NCBI RefSeq assembly: GCF_001273775.1
Contig: NZ_CP011801.1
Coordinates: 3,264,001-3,328,000, forward strand
Source: Nitrospira moscoviensis
GTDB taxonomy: Bacteria > Nitrospirota > Nitrospiria > Nitrospirales > Nitrospiraceae
DNA length: 64,000 nt
Direction: 5' to 3'
In this document: one piece after another, positions 25,358 through 34,969 of the stretch
Layout: every line of letters begins with the position of its first letter
Position numbering within the stretch: the first letter of the stretch is position 1
Made by a program: the position numbers and the translations under genes
Notes under the pieces: generated by a model
The model's input: only the letters and a program-made list of their open reading frames with translations
The model's database searches: none
Told to the model about the DNA's origin: nothing

Positions 25358-26488
25358 CTATTTACTCCAAACGAGACGATTTACATAGTCCGTATAGCTC
25401 AGAATGATGCGAACCACTTTTTCGGATACGTTGGGCACATCATAATCCCGCACTATCCGCAACGCACGTTGTTCACCACGAGGCTGTTTTTCCAAGATCG
25501 TCAGCGCTTGTAGCACCCGCTCTTTTTCCAAGCCGGTCATCATGACAGCGCCTTCTTCCATGCCTTCAGGACGCTCGTGCGCTTCGCGGATATTCAGAGC
25601 GGGAAAATTCAAGATGGACGATTCTTCCGTAATCGTCCCGCTGTCGGACAAGACCGCGATGGCGTTCATTTCCAGGCGGACGTAATCAAACAAGCCGAAC
25701 GGCTTGTGCAGCTCCACCAAACGGGATAATTGGATTTTGGCCGCCTCGATCCGCGCACGCGTTCTTGGATGTGTCGAGACGATGACGCGTCGACGGAAGG
25801 AGGCCGCCAATGAATCGAGGAGGTCGATCAGCTTACGGAACTGGGTCGGGGAATCAACGTTCTCCTCGCGATGGGCGCTGACCACGAAATAGTCGCGTGG
25901 TTTCAGACGGAGTGCCTTCAGGACTTGGGATTGCGCGATCCGAGACCGATAATGGCTCAACACCTCATACATCGGGCTGCCGGTCTTGATGATACGCTCT
26001 GGCGGCAAACCTTCTCTCAAAAGATACTCCCGAGCCAAGTCACTGTATGTCAGATTGACATCGCTCAAGTGATCGATCATTTTCCGGTTCAATTCTTCAG
26101 GAACGCGCTGGTCAAAACAGCGATTACCCGCCTCCATATGGAACACCGGTATCCTGCGCCGTTTGGCCGCAATTACCGCAAGACAGCTGTTGGTATCACC
26201 AAGAACGAGCACAGCATCCGGCGACTCCTTCTCCAGTACGGGATCCACTGCGATGAGAATGTTGCCGATGGTTTCCATGACTGTCTGACCCGCAGCCTTG
26301 AGCATGTACCGGGGCTTACGGATGCCAAGCTCTTTGAAGAACACGTCGCTGAGCTCATAATCGTAATTCTGTCCGGTATGGACCAGACAATGGTCGGTGT
26401 GTTGGTCCAGCTTGGCCAACACCCGGGAGAGCCGAATGATTTCCGGGCGCGTGCCTACGAACGTCATGACTTTCATCTTTTTCATCAT
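25358..26488 (-). CDS. fnlC: FnlC/WbjD-type UDP-N-acetyl sugar 2-epimerase
   Basis: From the ATG at 26488, which overlaps the fnlB stop as ATGA, the product is 376 aa. It shows [20 protein letters not shown] at the start, [19 protein letters not shown] residues near 40, VLGDTNS near 100, [11 protein letters not shown] near 120 and VSAHREEN near 207. This is the non-hydrolysing UDP-GlcNAc 2-epimerase fold. With FnlA and FnlB before it, it is the C2 epimerase that finishes UDP-L-FucNAc. Confidence 0.92.
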   Translation of the reverse strand: MMKKMKVMTFVGTRPEIIRLSRVLAKLDQHTDHCLVHTGQNYDYELSDVFFKELGIRKPRYMLKAAGQTVMETIGNILIAVDPVLEKESPDAVLVLGDTNSCLAVIAAKRRRIPVFHMEAGNRCFDQRVPEELNRKMIDHLSDVNLTYSDLAREYLLREGLPPERIIKTGSPMYEVLSHYRSRIAQSQVLKALRLKPRDYFVVSAHREENVDSPTQFRKLIDLLDSLAASFRRRVIVSTHPRTRARIEAAKIQLSRLVELHKPFGLFDYVRLEMNAIAVLSDSGTITEESSILNFPALNIREAHERPEGMEEGAVMMTGLEKERVLQALTILEKQPRGEQRALRIVRDYDVPNVSEKVVRIILSYTDYVNRLVWSK

Positions 26489-27591
26489 ATTTCCACAGGC
26501 TCCCGAATGGTGTCGGAACGTTGTGGATCGTAAATTTCGTGCGCCCAAAAGAGAGTCATGAGGTCCGTAGGGCCGATATTCGTGATGGAGTGCGTGTGAA
26601 ACGTCGGCATATCGATGTATTCAGGCACAGCCCCATTCACCGGAAACTCGACGACCTCTCGCGACATCAGCTTCCGCAATCGAATTACGGCTTGTCCGCT
26701 CAGGACAAGAAATCGTTCGACCTTTCTCGTGTGATAATGGTTGCCTCGCGTCACACCCGGCTTGGTCGTCGAGATAAAGCATTGTCCGCCGCTACGTTCT
26801 TTGACCGCCTCAAATAAGTTTCCACGGGCATCGGCATGCAGCTGCAGTTTCACTGGATAAAACTTCGGAAACAGATATGACCGGTACGCATTGAATAGGT
26901 CCAGATCGAGGTCGTCGGAGAGGTTGGGGACCAAATGGGCACGATACGCCTTATCGAACAGCACGAGCTTACCCAGGCACTCGGAAACGAGAATCCGATG
27001 TCCCGTCAGCCGCAGATCTCCTGAGATTCGGTTTTCGATCGCCTTTCTGATATGCCGCATGACGTCCTGCGCATGGATCAATTCCAGCTCACTGTCCTGG
27101 ATCACGCGTGGTTCCTCTCCAGAGGCCAACTGATGACAAAATGTCGCTATCGCTGAGTTGTAGAACGGCCGACCGCCTTCGCCAAACACGTTCGGGATGA
27201 CGACGTCCGTAAAGATGCTGCCGATTCTGACGCTCCACTCTGTCAACAACTCGGCAGAGCGCCGCTTGGACCGCCCGTACGCCGTGTCCCGATCGCGATG
27301 CGTGGAGTTTGCGAACAGAATGTGAGGACGCGCCCCGGCGGCGTCACAGGATGCAATCAACCGCCGAGCCAAATCTACATTGGTGTGCTCAATCTCCTCA
27401 TCCGCGCCCCGATTCACGCCTGCCAAGTGAATCACCGCGTCGGCCTTCCGTACGGCGCGCTCCAGCTGCGCCTCGTCGCAGAGATCCTGGCGCGACAGCC
27501 CAAGGACGTGCCTTTCTCCGTGCGGATGAAAATGCACTCTCGCGTGCCATCCCAGAAAACCTTCTACCCCTGTCACTACGATAACGGACAT
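26485..27591 (-). CDS. fnlB: FnlB/CapF-type reductase in UDP-L-FucNAc synthesis
   Basis: The 368-aa protein has an N-terminal SDR domain ([18 protein letters not shown], later [10 protein letters not shown]) and a C-terminal cupin domain (about 250-365) with [21 protein letters not shown] and the FHTHSITN metal-like histidines. This two-domain layout is diagnostic for CapF/WbjC, which in Staphylococcus and Pseudomonas O11 acts between FnlA and FnlC. Spacing to fnlA is 6 bp, and it overlaps fnlC by 4 bp. Confidence 0.94.
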   Translation of the reverse strand: MSVIVVTGVEGFLGWHARVHFHPHGERHVLGLSRQDLCDEAQLERAVRKADAVIHLAGVNRGADEEIEHTNVDLARRLIASCDAAGARPHILFANSTHRDRDTAYGRSKRRSAELLTEWSVRIGSIFTDVVIPNVFGEGGRPFYNSAIATFCHQLASGEEPRVIQDSELELIHAQDVMRHIRKAIENRISGDLRLTGHRILVSECLGKLVLFDKAYRAHLVPNLSDDLDLDLFNAYRSYLFPKFYPVKLQLHADARGNLFEAVKERSGGQCFISTTKPGVTRGNHYHTRKVERFLVLSGQAVIRLRKLMSREVVEFPVNGAVPEYIDMPTFHTHSITNIGPTDLMTLFWAHEIYDPQRSDTIREPVEI

Positions 27592-27597
27592 CGTCGG

Positions 27598-28623
27598 CTA
27601 CGCCGATCCGGCCAACTCCTTCTGGATCTCGGGCAACGTGCGCAGCAGCGCTTCGACTTCTTTCGCATTGAGCCGTTGCGTGTTGTGCGACGTATAATCT
27701 TCCCATTCCGCTTCCTGCACATCGCCCTCCGTGAAGTACTTACTGTAGTTCAAATCACGCGTATCCATTGCGACGCGATAGTAGTCCTTCATGTCCTCGG
27801 CGCGGCGCAGCTCTTCCCGCGTGGCCAGCGTTTCGTACAACTTCTCACCATGCCGCATGCCGATCACCTTGACGGGAACATCGGAATCAAACACGCGCTT
27901 GAGCCCGTCGGCCAAATCGCTGACCGTACAGGCCGGGGCTTTACGAATCAGAATATCTCCTTGGCGGCCTTGTTCGAAGGCGAACAAGACCAAATCGACC
28001 GCCTCGCGAAGAGGCAAGAGAAACCGCGTCATGGTCGGTTCCGTGATCGTCAACGGCTTCCGCTCTTTGATTTGTTGGACGAACAGGGGAATGACCGAGC
28101 CACGGGAGTACATCACATTGCCGTACCGCACCACACTCGCAATAGTGGGTCCCTCCCCGCTGACCCGGGCCGCAGCCTGTGTCACCTTTTCCATCAGCGC
28201 TTTCGTCATCCCCATGGCATTGATGGGATAGACGGCCTTGTCGGTGCTCAGGCATATGACCTTGGTTACGCCATGTTTAATCGCCGAATCGACTACATTG
28301 TGGCTGCCGTACACGTTGGTATACACGGCTTCCATCGGGAAAAAATCGCACGACGGCACCTGCTTCAACGCGGCGGCATGGAAGACGAAATCCACACCCT
28401 TCATCACGTCGTCGACGCTCATTCGATTCCGCACGTCGCCGATATAGAACTTCAGACGAGGATCCCCGAATTCGATACGCATCAATTCTTGTTTCAATTC
28501 GTCGCGGCTAAAGATACGAATTTCTCGTACCGGACGCGCGCGTAAGACTTCGACAAAGGCCCTACCGAATGAGCCGGTTCCGCCTGTGATGAGGACGGTT
28601 TTGCCATCGAATACGTCTTTCAT
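27598..28623 (-). CDS. fnlA: FnlA/CapE-type UDP-GlcNAc 4,6-dehydratase/5-epimerase
   Basis: The 341-aa soluble SDR starts KTVLITGGTGSFGRAFVEVL, has FIGDVRNRMSVDDVMKGVDFVFHAAALKQVPSCDFFPMEA (split here around residues 60-100) and the LSTDKAVYPINAMGMTKALMEK active site. It is the soluble counterpart of the membrane-bound WbpM-type enzyme at 19.9 kb. It performs dehydration and C5 epimerisation of UDP-GlcNAc, the first step to UDP-L-FucNAc. It lies 6 bp after wbuB. Confidence 0.95.
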   Translation of the reverse strand: MKDVFDGKTVLITGGTGSFGRAFVEVLRARPVREIRIFSRDELKQELMRIEFGDPRLKFYIGDVRNRMSVDDVMKGVDFVFHAAALKQVPSCDFFPMEAVYTNVYGSHNVVDSAIKHGVTKVICLSTDKAVYPINAMGMTKALMEKVTQAAARVSGEGPTIASVVRYGNVMYSRGSVIPLFVQQIKERKPLTITEPTMTRFLLPLREAVDLVLFAFEQGRQGDILIRKAPACTVSDLADGLKRVFDSDVPVKVIGMRHGEKLYETLATREELRRAEDMKDYYRVAMDTRDLNYSKYFTEGDVQEAEWEDYTSHNTQRLNAKEVEALLRTLPEIQKELAGSA

Positions 28624-28629
28624 AGGACC

Positions 28630-29895
28630 CTACCCCTTTGCTCCCGCTAGCGGCGTTGACTTCATCGCTAATGATGAGTGCGCCAATTCCTGCATCCAGC
28701 CTTCCAGTCGATCGAAAAGCATATTGCGCTCGAAATGCGTCCGATAATACTCGGCGGCGCACCGGCCCATCCGTTCTCGGGTCTCCGGAGCGCAGTCCGC
28801 CATCTGTAACACCGCTCGCGCCAAGGCCTCCGAATCTTCCGCCGGGCCGACACAGCCGGCCCCCGCCTCTTGGATAATCCGGGCGCCCTCTCCGTCCAGC
28901 GCCGCCACAATGGGACGTCCCGCGGCGAGATAGGACTGGACCTTCCCGGGAATCGTCAGCGAAAAAATCGGATCCCGACGCAGCGTCACCAGCATCGCAT
29001 CGGCCTGAGCATAGAACGCCGGCATGCTTTCCAGCGGATAGTGCCCCAGCATGTGGACGGTCTTCCGCAAGCGGAGTCGATCGATCTCCTGCCGCACCCA
29101 CGTAAACATGCGTCCGTCGCCCAAAATAATCCAGTGAATGTCGTCGCGCGATTTCAGCCGTTCAGCCGCACTCAGGATCGTCGCGAAATCCTGGGCCGCC
29201 CCCACATTGCCTGCGAACATCACTCGAAATCCCTTCGGCAGTACAACTCCCTCCGGCAAAGGCAATTGCGCCGTGGTCGCCTCATAGAGCGCCTCGGCCC
29301 AACTCGGAAAATAGCGCATTGCGTCCGGTGGAACCTGCTGCTGCGCCACGTGCGGCATGAAGGCCATCGACTGCACCAAAATGCGATCGCAGTGGCGATA
29401 GATCATTTGCGCCATGCGCTCGACTAAATTCAGCACACGAGGGGATCGTATGGCACCGGTCGCGGAAAGGCTTTCCGGCCACAAGTCCAGCACCCACAGA
29501 AGAATCGGCGCCATTGTGAGCCATTTTATGACGATGGCTGGCAAGCAGACCGTCAATGGCGACGGTTCATGCACAAAGATCAGATCGTACCGGTCGCGGC
29601 TTGATAGAAGACCTCGAATCGAAGCCATGGCAGCGAACGAGAGATAGTTCAACACGAGGCGAAGGCGAGTGCCGCTTCCCCGCAAGACCATGGGACAGCG
29701 AATAACTTCAATGCCGTCGTACGTTTCCCGGTACGGTCCGGTAAGACCGTATCCATCGGCGAATCGCCCCGAGGGATAATTCGGCATTCCCGTCAAGACC
29801 GTCACCGCATGGCCGCGCTTGTGAAACTCCCGGGCGAGATCGTTGATGCGGAAATTTTCCGGCCAGAAGTACTGCGTGACGATGAGCAGACGCAT
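28630..29895 (-). CDS. wbuB: WbuB-type glycosyltransferase family 4 (FucNAc transferase)
   Basis: From the second in-frame ATG (29895) the product is 421 aa. It starts RLLIVTQYFWPENFRINDLA and LTGMPNYPSGRFADGY follows, the WbuB/WbjE opening. The C-terminal Rossmann domain has RVMFAGNVGAAQDF and a GT4 segment GPAEDSEALARAVL. WbuB is found beside fnlABC in E. coli O26 and Pseudomonas O11-type clusters, where it is assigned as the L-FucNAc transferase. The same neighbourhood holds here. An in-frame ATG 7 codons earlier is also possible. Confidence 0.9.
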   Translation of the reverse strand: MRLLIVTQYFWPENFRINDLAREFHKRGHAVTVLTGMPNYPSGRFADGYGLTGPYRETYDGIEVIRCPMVLRGSGTRLRLVLNYLSFAAMASIRGLLSSRDRYDLIFVHEPSPLTVCLPAIVIKWLTMAPILLWVLDLWPESLSATGAIRSPRVLNLVERMAQMIYRHCDRILVQSMAFMPHVAQQQVPPDAMRYFPSWAEALYEATTAQLPLPEGVVLPKGFRVMFAGNVGAAQDFATILSAAERLKSRDDIHWIILGDGRMFTWVRQEIDRLRLRKTVHMLGHYPLESMPAFYAQADAMLVTLRRDPIFSLTIPGKVQSYLAAGRPIVAALDGEGARIIQEAGAGCVGPAEDSEALARAVLQMADCAPETRERMGRCAAEYYRTHFERNMLFDRLEGWMQELAHSSLAMKSTPLAGAKG

Positions 29896-29933
29896 CAAGT
29901 CTCTGGTGCTTCTCAACCCTTAAATGCTAGCAC

Positions 29934-31118
29934 TCAACCATGTATTACTCGGCAAAGCGGCATTCGGCCAGACGCCATAACGGCTTTAAACATCTTCTGA
30001 TAATCGTTTAGATTCTGGTTAGCGGATCGCCAAGCAGCAACATAGCTTCTACATTTGTGCCGCTCTTGAGCCATTTCTTTCTCGGTCATCGCTTGATAGC
30101 GAAGCAACGTCTGCACAAAAGCATCTTCGTTGTCGATAGGAAGATCCGCACCTACTCCAGCGGAGGCGAGATTGCGCCAAGGTGTTCGGTCGCTAATTAT
30201 TACAGGAAGACCAGCCATGAGAGCTTCAACAATCGCATGGCCGAAGTTTTCTCCTAAGGTTGGGAGCAACATTACATCATAGTCGCGCAGCCGTTCAGAC
30301 AACTGTTCGTGGGCGATCTCCCCTCTATAGTAAACCTTTACATTGGATGGACAATGCGCGATTTGCCGTTGACAGGCATTCCAATAGGACGCGTCCTCAA
30401 TAATTCCCCAAATATCGAGGGTCACTTCACCACGAAGGTGGGAGGCGATACGGATTGCTGCTAGCGTGTTTTTCATTGGGACAACCCGTGAAACGACCAC
30501 TATCCGCAAACGATTGGCCAGTTTATCGTCATGCTGAAGCATGTAACCATTCGCAGGGCCCGGCATGTTGCTGGCAAGGAAAAGATGACTTCCATCAGTC
30601 GAGAACAGATTCCGTATCTGATGTGCCTCCGGTTCAGAACAAGCATGCCAATAGATGTGCCCGTAGAGTCTCGCTTGCCTGGCCAGCAAGAGGTATGTTT
30701 GTTTACGAATCGATTTGAGGCTGAGGGCTCCCGGAGAGAACTCTCCTCTGGGGGTCACAAGCATTGGCGTAGACTTACCACGTCCCAACGCAAGAAACGG
30801 TGCTATCGAAAATGCCCGGTCGAAGAAGCTATTCAAGTAAATCATGTCCGGCTGAACATCGCGCAGCACACTTTTGTAAAAAGCCATCCTCATTCGCGAA
30901 GGAGCTTCATAGAAAACTGTAGCTCTCTCCCACTGTTGCCATCGCCCCCTCTCGATTCCTTGATACGGCGAACTCGCCAGATGATCTCGATCCTGACAGA
31001 CCACTCGGAATTCATACTCGTTGCTTAAAGCCCGCACTAGATTGACTAGGCTTCGCACTGGCCCACCAGCCCTATACCCTGGCCAAAAGTACCGCGAGAA
31101 GACCAAAACTACTGGCAT
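29934..31118 (-). CDS. Glycosyltransferase family 4
   Basis: The 394-aa GT-B protein starts VVLVFSRYFWPGYRAGGPVRSLVNL, has TPRGEFSPGALSLKSIRKQTY near residue 130 typical of this subgroup, the nucleotide-sugar loop MLLPTLGENFGHAIVEALMAGLPVI near 300 and a Glu in place. It would add one sugar to the O-unit at the cytoplasmic face. It is the first gene on the low-GC side of the boundary near 29.9 kb and lies 20 bp downstream of the AsnB-like gene. Donor and acceptor are unknown. Confidence 0.9.
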   Translation of the reverse strand: MPVVLVFSRYFWPGYRAGGPVRSLVNLVRALSNEYEFRVVCQDRDHLASSPYQGIERGRWQQWERATVFYEAPSRMRMAFYKSVLRDVQPDMIYLNSFFDRAFSIAPFLALGRGKSTPMLVTPRGEFSPGALSLKSIRKQTYLLLARQARLYGHIYWHACSEPEAHQIRNLFSTDGSHLFLASNMPGPANGYMLQHDDKLANRLRIVVVSRVVPMKNTLAAIRIASHLRGEVTLDIWGIIEDASYWNACQRQIAHCPSNVKVYYRGEIAHEQLSERLRDYDVMLLPTLGENFGHAIVEALMAGLPVIISDRTPWRNLASAGVGADLPIDNEDAFVQTLLRYQAMTEKEMAQERHKCRSYVAAWRSANQNLNDYQKMFKAVMASGRMPLCRVIHG

Positions 31119-31138
31119 GTGAGCTCAGGAAGGACTTA

Positions 31139-32959
31139 TCATGCGTAGACGCATTGCGAGACAGCCACCGCCCACCGGCGACTGGCTTGCCCTTCGCTGA
31201 TAATCGGCAATTCTTCTCCGTCCAAGGCAATTCCTTTTTGCCCAATCCATTCTGCTAGCGGAATTCCGAACCCGGTCTTGGCTCGACTAAGGACCGTCTG
31301 GTTCAGCGGTGCTTTAAGGCTACCAGCAAGTAAACTTTTCCCATTGAAACGTCCGAATGATCTCAACACAGGTACAAGATCATGCAACAGCCAGGCGTCC
31401 ACAAGCGGTGTTCGCAACTCAACGCTATGATCCATACTGGCCCAATCACTATCCCGCAACAACTGATTGCGCAGATAAGTCATCGATTCGATCTGGCCAA
31501 CTGCTGCCATGGCATCCACCGGAAGAGCGTCCACCATTGACTCGATCAAATCGCCGGGGTCCAGGCTTAGAACAATTTCACATGACTGCTTCCCACCCAG
31601 CAGTGTCGATAATTCCACCGGTGTAAAGAGACCTCTGCGAAGCCAGTACGCCCCGTACATATTCCGTGCTTGGGTAATGTAGCGCCAGCGAGGATTTCCA
31701 CTACGATATGCCCATATATTCATGACGAGGTTTGTGACTGGTTGCACCCCTGGTATCCTACTCAGCTGTCGCCAGCAACTGAGGAAGAATGGAAGTTGCT
31801 GAAAGCTGGGGTATCCATAAAATAGTTCATCACCTCCGACCCCTGAAATGACCACTTTTAGTCCTAGTTCAGCGGCGGCCTTACTGGCATACCAGGTATT
31901 GATACCGTCAATGCTAGGCTGATCCATGGCCGATAATAGCCTGGACAAATCGGATTCAAATTCTTTCCGGGTAACGGTCCTAACGTGATGCCTAATTCTG
32001 AAACTCCTGGCAATTTTGTTCGCCACAGGCACTTCGTCGTGGTGTCTTCCTTCAAACTCTTTGAATGCCACTGTGACGGCCTGAATCTCCTCAACACCGT
32101 GCTCCTTTACCAATCCGGCAAGAGTCCCAGAGTCGATACCACCCGATAGGAACACACCAACGGGAACATCCGCTACCAAGTGACGCTTCACAGAATCCGA
32201 AACTGCAGCCTGGACGACTTTCTGCACGTCGTTTCTCGTCATGTGGCAATCCGGAGCCGAACGCCACGAGTCGCCGATATCCCAATACTTGTGCGGCCCG
32301 ATCAACTTCCCTTGAGCTGTAATCCGACACCAACTCCCTGCTGGCAGTACACTGATGTTACGAAACCACGTCCGTGGCTCTGGAACGTAACCTAGAAGCC
32401 AAAAACCCACCTGACCATGGATGTCAGCTTCGTCGGACACTAAATCAGAAGCGAGAAGAGCCTTTACCTGCGAAGCGAAGAGCCAATAGTGATGGCCGTC
32501 ACCGATATATAAAGGCTTAATTCCATATGGATCGCGTGCCAAGAGCACCTCACGAGCTAACCGATCCCATATGGCAAGAGCAAACATGCCGCGCAGACGA
32601 GTGAACATTCCTGGCCCTTCCCGCGCGAACAGTTTGATCAAGACTTCTGTGTCGCTCTGAGTACGGAACTGATCGCCAAATTGTTCGAGTTCGTGGCGCA
32701 ACTCGCGAAAGTTGTAAATCTCTCCGTTGTAAACAATGACATACCGACCATCATCAGAATGCATCGGCTGATTCGCACGAGCATCGAGATCGATCACCGA
32801 CAAACGGCGATGGCCAAGACTGATGCTCCCATCGCTCCAATATCCCAAAGCGTCGGGGCCTCGGACTGCCATTCTTCCACACATTCGCCGGACGGCATCG
32901 TGCACTATGGATTGCCTCCCCCCACAGCCGTGCATAAACACACCTGCGAACCCACACAT
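31139..32959 (-). CDS. AsnB-like glutamine-dependent amidotransferase (asparagine synthase fold)
   Basis: The 606-aa protein begins MCGFAGVF with the nucleophile Cys2. It has RGPDALGYW, VYNGEIYNFRELR and QSDTEVLIKLF in the class II glutamine amidotransferase domain (1-200), then the PP-loop ATP domain with GVFLSGGIDSGTLAG near residue 265 and ISGVGGDELFYGYP near 370. In polysaccharide clusters such proteins (WbpS type) usually amidate a uronic acid sugar rather than aspartate. No uronic acid dehydrogenase is seen in the window, so the true substrate is open. Confidence 0.88.
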   Translation of the reverse strand: MCGFAGVFMHGCGGRQSIVHDAVRRMCGRMAVRGPDALGYWSDGSISLGHRRLSVIDLDARANQPMHSDDGRYVIVYNGEIYNFRELRHELEQFGDQFRTQSDTEVLIKLFAREGPGMFTRLRGMFALAIWDRLAREVLLARDPYGIKPLYIGDGHHYWLFASQVKALLASDLVSDEADIHGQVGFWLLGYVPEPRTWFRNISVLPAGSWCRITAQGKLIGPHKYWDIGDSWRSAPDCHMTRNDVQKVVQAAVSDSVKRHLVADVPVGVFLSGGIDSGTLAGLVKEHGVEEIQAVTVAFKEFEGRHHDEVPVANKIARSFRIRHHVRTVTRKEFESDLSRLLSAMDQPSIDGINTWYASKAAAELGLKVVISGVGGDELFYGYPSFQQLPFFLSCWRQLSRIPGVQPVTNLVMNIWAYRSGNPRWRYITQARNMYGAYWLRRGLFTPVELSTLLGGKQSCEIVLSLDPGDLIESMVDALPVDAMAAVGQIESMTYLRNQLLRDSDWASMDHSVELRTPLVDAWLLHDLVPVLRSFGRFNGKSLLAGSLKAPLNQTVLSRAKTGFGIPLAEWIGQKGIALDGEELPIISEGQASRRWAVAVSQCVYA

Positions 32960-33107
32960 GATCAGAGCTCTCTAGTGAAAGACTATGCTCGTGATTTTGG
33001 TAAGAATGAAGCATGTGGCCCGCCTCTATAACGGCCCCACACGCATAACACAGGACTTAGATGTTGAACCGCTAAGGGGAAGGCCATGTTGCTGCTAAGG
33101 TACTCCT

Positions 33108-34040
33108 TTATGTCCGCTTATAGAGGGCGTAGCAGAGACGAAGGATGGGACGAGGCATGAGCATAAGTATTGAAGCGAGATAGAATTCTGGATAATTCCA
33201 ATATAACTTAGCCATTTTGACCATCTTCGGTGATGCACAAGCGAAACCGGTTGTAAAACCCTGCGCGCGCTCAACAACGACTGCTCTCCAAGAGCGCCCG
33301 AACTTGTAGGCCAGCACTCGCTTCAAGATCTTTCGATCGAAGAACTCTTCAAATTGGCGAGCTACAATTGAGTAGTTTATTCCATGAACCTCAAAAGAGT
33401 CGTACCAACGGGTTTCTCCCGGCGGCTTGGGATCGCTCAGAAAATTCTTTCCGTCGAGAAGGTAGAACGTTCTTCCTACGACCAATGCATTTAGAGACAG
33501 AAACAGGGTCACCCACGATGTACCAATAAATTGCTCAGCTCTATCCATTCCCGTTAACAGTATTTCCCGTTTAAAAAGCATCGCCGAGCAAAAACCAAGT
33601 TGATCCTTCAACTGAGCCAGCATCTCGTTTCTGTCTTTGACCATTCGGCTTCCACAAATCTGAACTGAGTACTCTGCTCCGCTAAGATCGGTGGAATTGA
33701 TGTACATAAAGTCTATGGTGGGATGGGTCATCAAAACCTTCATCACATTTCCAATGGCTCCGGGACAGAACACGTCGTCACCAAACCACCACACAAAATT
33801 TCCCTCTGCTTCTCTGCTTAGAAACATGAAGGCACGATCTACCCCTTCTTTCCTTAATCTGAAATATCGGATGGGTAATTTCCCACGATAGGCGGCTACC
33901 ATCTTCTCTGTCTCAGCATCTGAGTTGTCATCTCGGATAACAATTTCAACATCCTGAAGATCCTGACCAAGCAAACTATCCAAGGTTCGCTTGAGTTGAC
34001 GGGTCTGACCGTAGGTGGGAATGCACACGCTCATAAGCAT
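33108..34040 (-). CDS. Glycosyltransferase family 2 (copy 1 of a duplicated pair)
   Basis: The 310-aa GT-A protein starts SVCIPTYGQTRQLKRTLDSLL, with the DxD-like DDNSDAETEK near 40 and WWFGDDVFCPGAI near 90. The C-terminal region (YSIVARQFEEFFDRKILKRVL) aligns with that of the GT2 at 36146, and both end in a PEF-xx-A hydrophobic helix. It is probably a peripheral O-unit glycosyltransferase. A GT2, a methyltransferase and an FkbM gene follow upstream in the same order twice, suggesting duplication. The ATG two codons later is an alternative start. Confidence 0.87.
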   Translation of the reverse strand: MLMSVCIPTYGQTRQLKRTLDSLLGQDLQDVEIVIRDDNSDAETEKMVAAYRGKLPIRYFRLRKEGVDRAFMFLSREAEGNFVWWFGDDVFCPGAIGNVMKVLMTHPTIDFMYINSTDLSGAEYSVQICGSRMVKDRNEMLAQLKDQLGFCSAMLFKREILLTGMDRAEQFIGTSWVTLFLSLNALVVGRTFYLLDGKNFLSDPKPPGETRWYDSFEVHGINYSIVARQFEEFFDRKILKRVLAYKFGRSWRAVVVERAQGFTTGFACASPKMVKMAKLYWNYPEFYLASILMLMPRPILRLCYALYKRT

Positions 34041-34180
34041 AGAGATGCAAACCCTAAACCAGCCCTATCAAGGATAAGAGAACCAACACGGCTAGCACAG
34101 GTTCAAGACGGTAGGAGTGGTAATTGTTCAGCAATAGAGGTTCAAAAACGAGTGGAGCACTTGCAGATAGCGTGTTTACC

Positions 34181-34906
34181 TTACCATGGCCGGACGATGC
34201 CAATAAACATCGCATTAGCGTTATTGTAAGGTTCACCAAACTTGGCACCGGAGACTTTGGAATATTCCGTCTGCTCCCACCTATTGTCTACCGACACTCT
34301 CTTTAAATAATAACACTCTGAGAACAGAGTACCTCCACGCTCCAGATACTCATCGAAAAATGGATTGTACCCGAGAGGCAACGTTACGAGCATAGTCCCA
34401 CCGGGGGAGAGGCACTTATCTCGCAGGTTCTTGATCGCAGCAGGAATCTTTCCAGGGTCATGCTCTGGTTCATCCCACCCCACATGTTCCAACGTCGAAA
34501 TGCTAATAATCGCGTCGTATTTCTGTTCCGGAAGAAAATCCACTACATCCATATTGATAAGGCCCGGGGCGGCATCGTACTTGTCTAGGATATCTCTCCG
34601 TTGACTGAACCCATAGTTCCTAAGAACATTGCCAACCTCAAGGATCCTGGCATCGCACTTCTGTGCTCGAAGGAACCATTCAGCTATTGGAATCTCCACT
34701 GTTCTTTCGTTTTGGTAGGCGAGGTTATAGGTATGCCGAAAATACTTTAAGTGATGAGTCGAAAATTGGAACGTACCAGAAGGTGTAATATAAAAGTAAA
34801 TGTTCGTTAAAGAGTTCGCTAGCATCCGTTGGCCAACGTTGAGCAGTTTCTTAGTAAAACCTGCCAAACCACCTTCTTGATAAAGTTCCCGCAGATCACT
34901 CTTCAT
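34181..34906 (-). CDS. SAM-dependent methyltransferase-like protein
   Basis: The 241-aa protein has a class I methyltransferase core: ARILEVGNVLRNYG (SAM loop, about residue 90), INMDVVDFLPEQKYDAIISISTLEHVGWDE (about 117-145) and LSPGGTMLVTLPLGYNPFFDEYL. The region before it lacks a recognisable domain. It lies between a GT2 and an FkbM gene and would modify a sugar of the O-unit; the substrate cannot be read. The local base composition is clearly AT-rich. Confidence 0.75.
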   Translation of the reverse strand: MKSDLRELYQEGGLAGFTKKLLNVGQRMLANSLTNIYFYITPSGTFQFSTHHLKYFRHTYNLAYQNERTVEIPIAEWFLRAQKCDARILEVGNVLRNYGFSQRRDILDKYDAAPGLINMDVVDFLPEQKYDAIISISTLEHVGWDEPEHDPGKIPAAIKNLRDKCLSPGGTMLVTLPLGYNPFFDEYLERGGTLFSECYYLKRVSVDNRWEQTEYSKVSGAKFGEPYNNANAMFIGIVRPW

Positions 34907-34969
34907 TGCGGTATATCCAGTTCAGAAATTGCCCAATGTTTCTATAGCCTCGTGCCTCATCCACGATCA

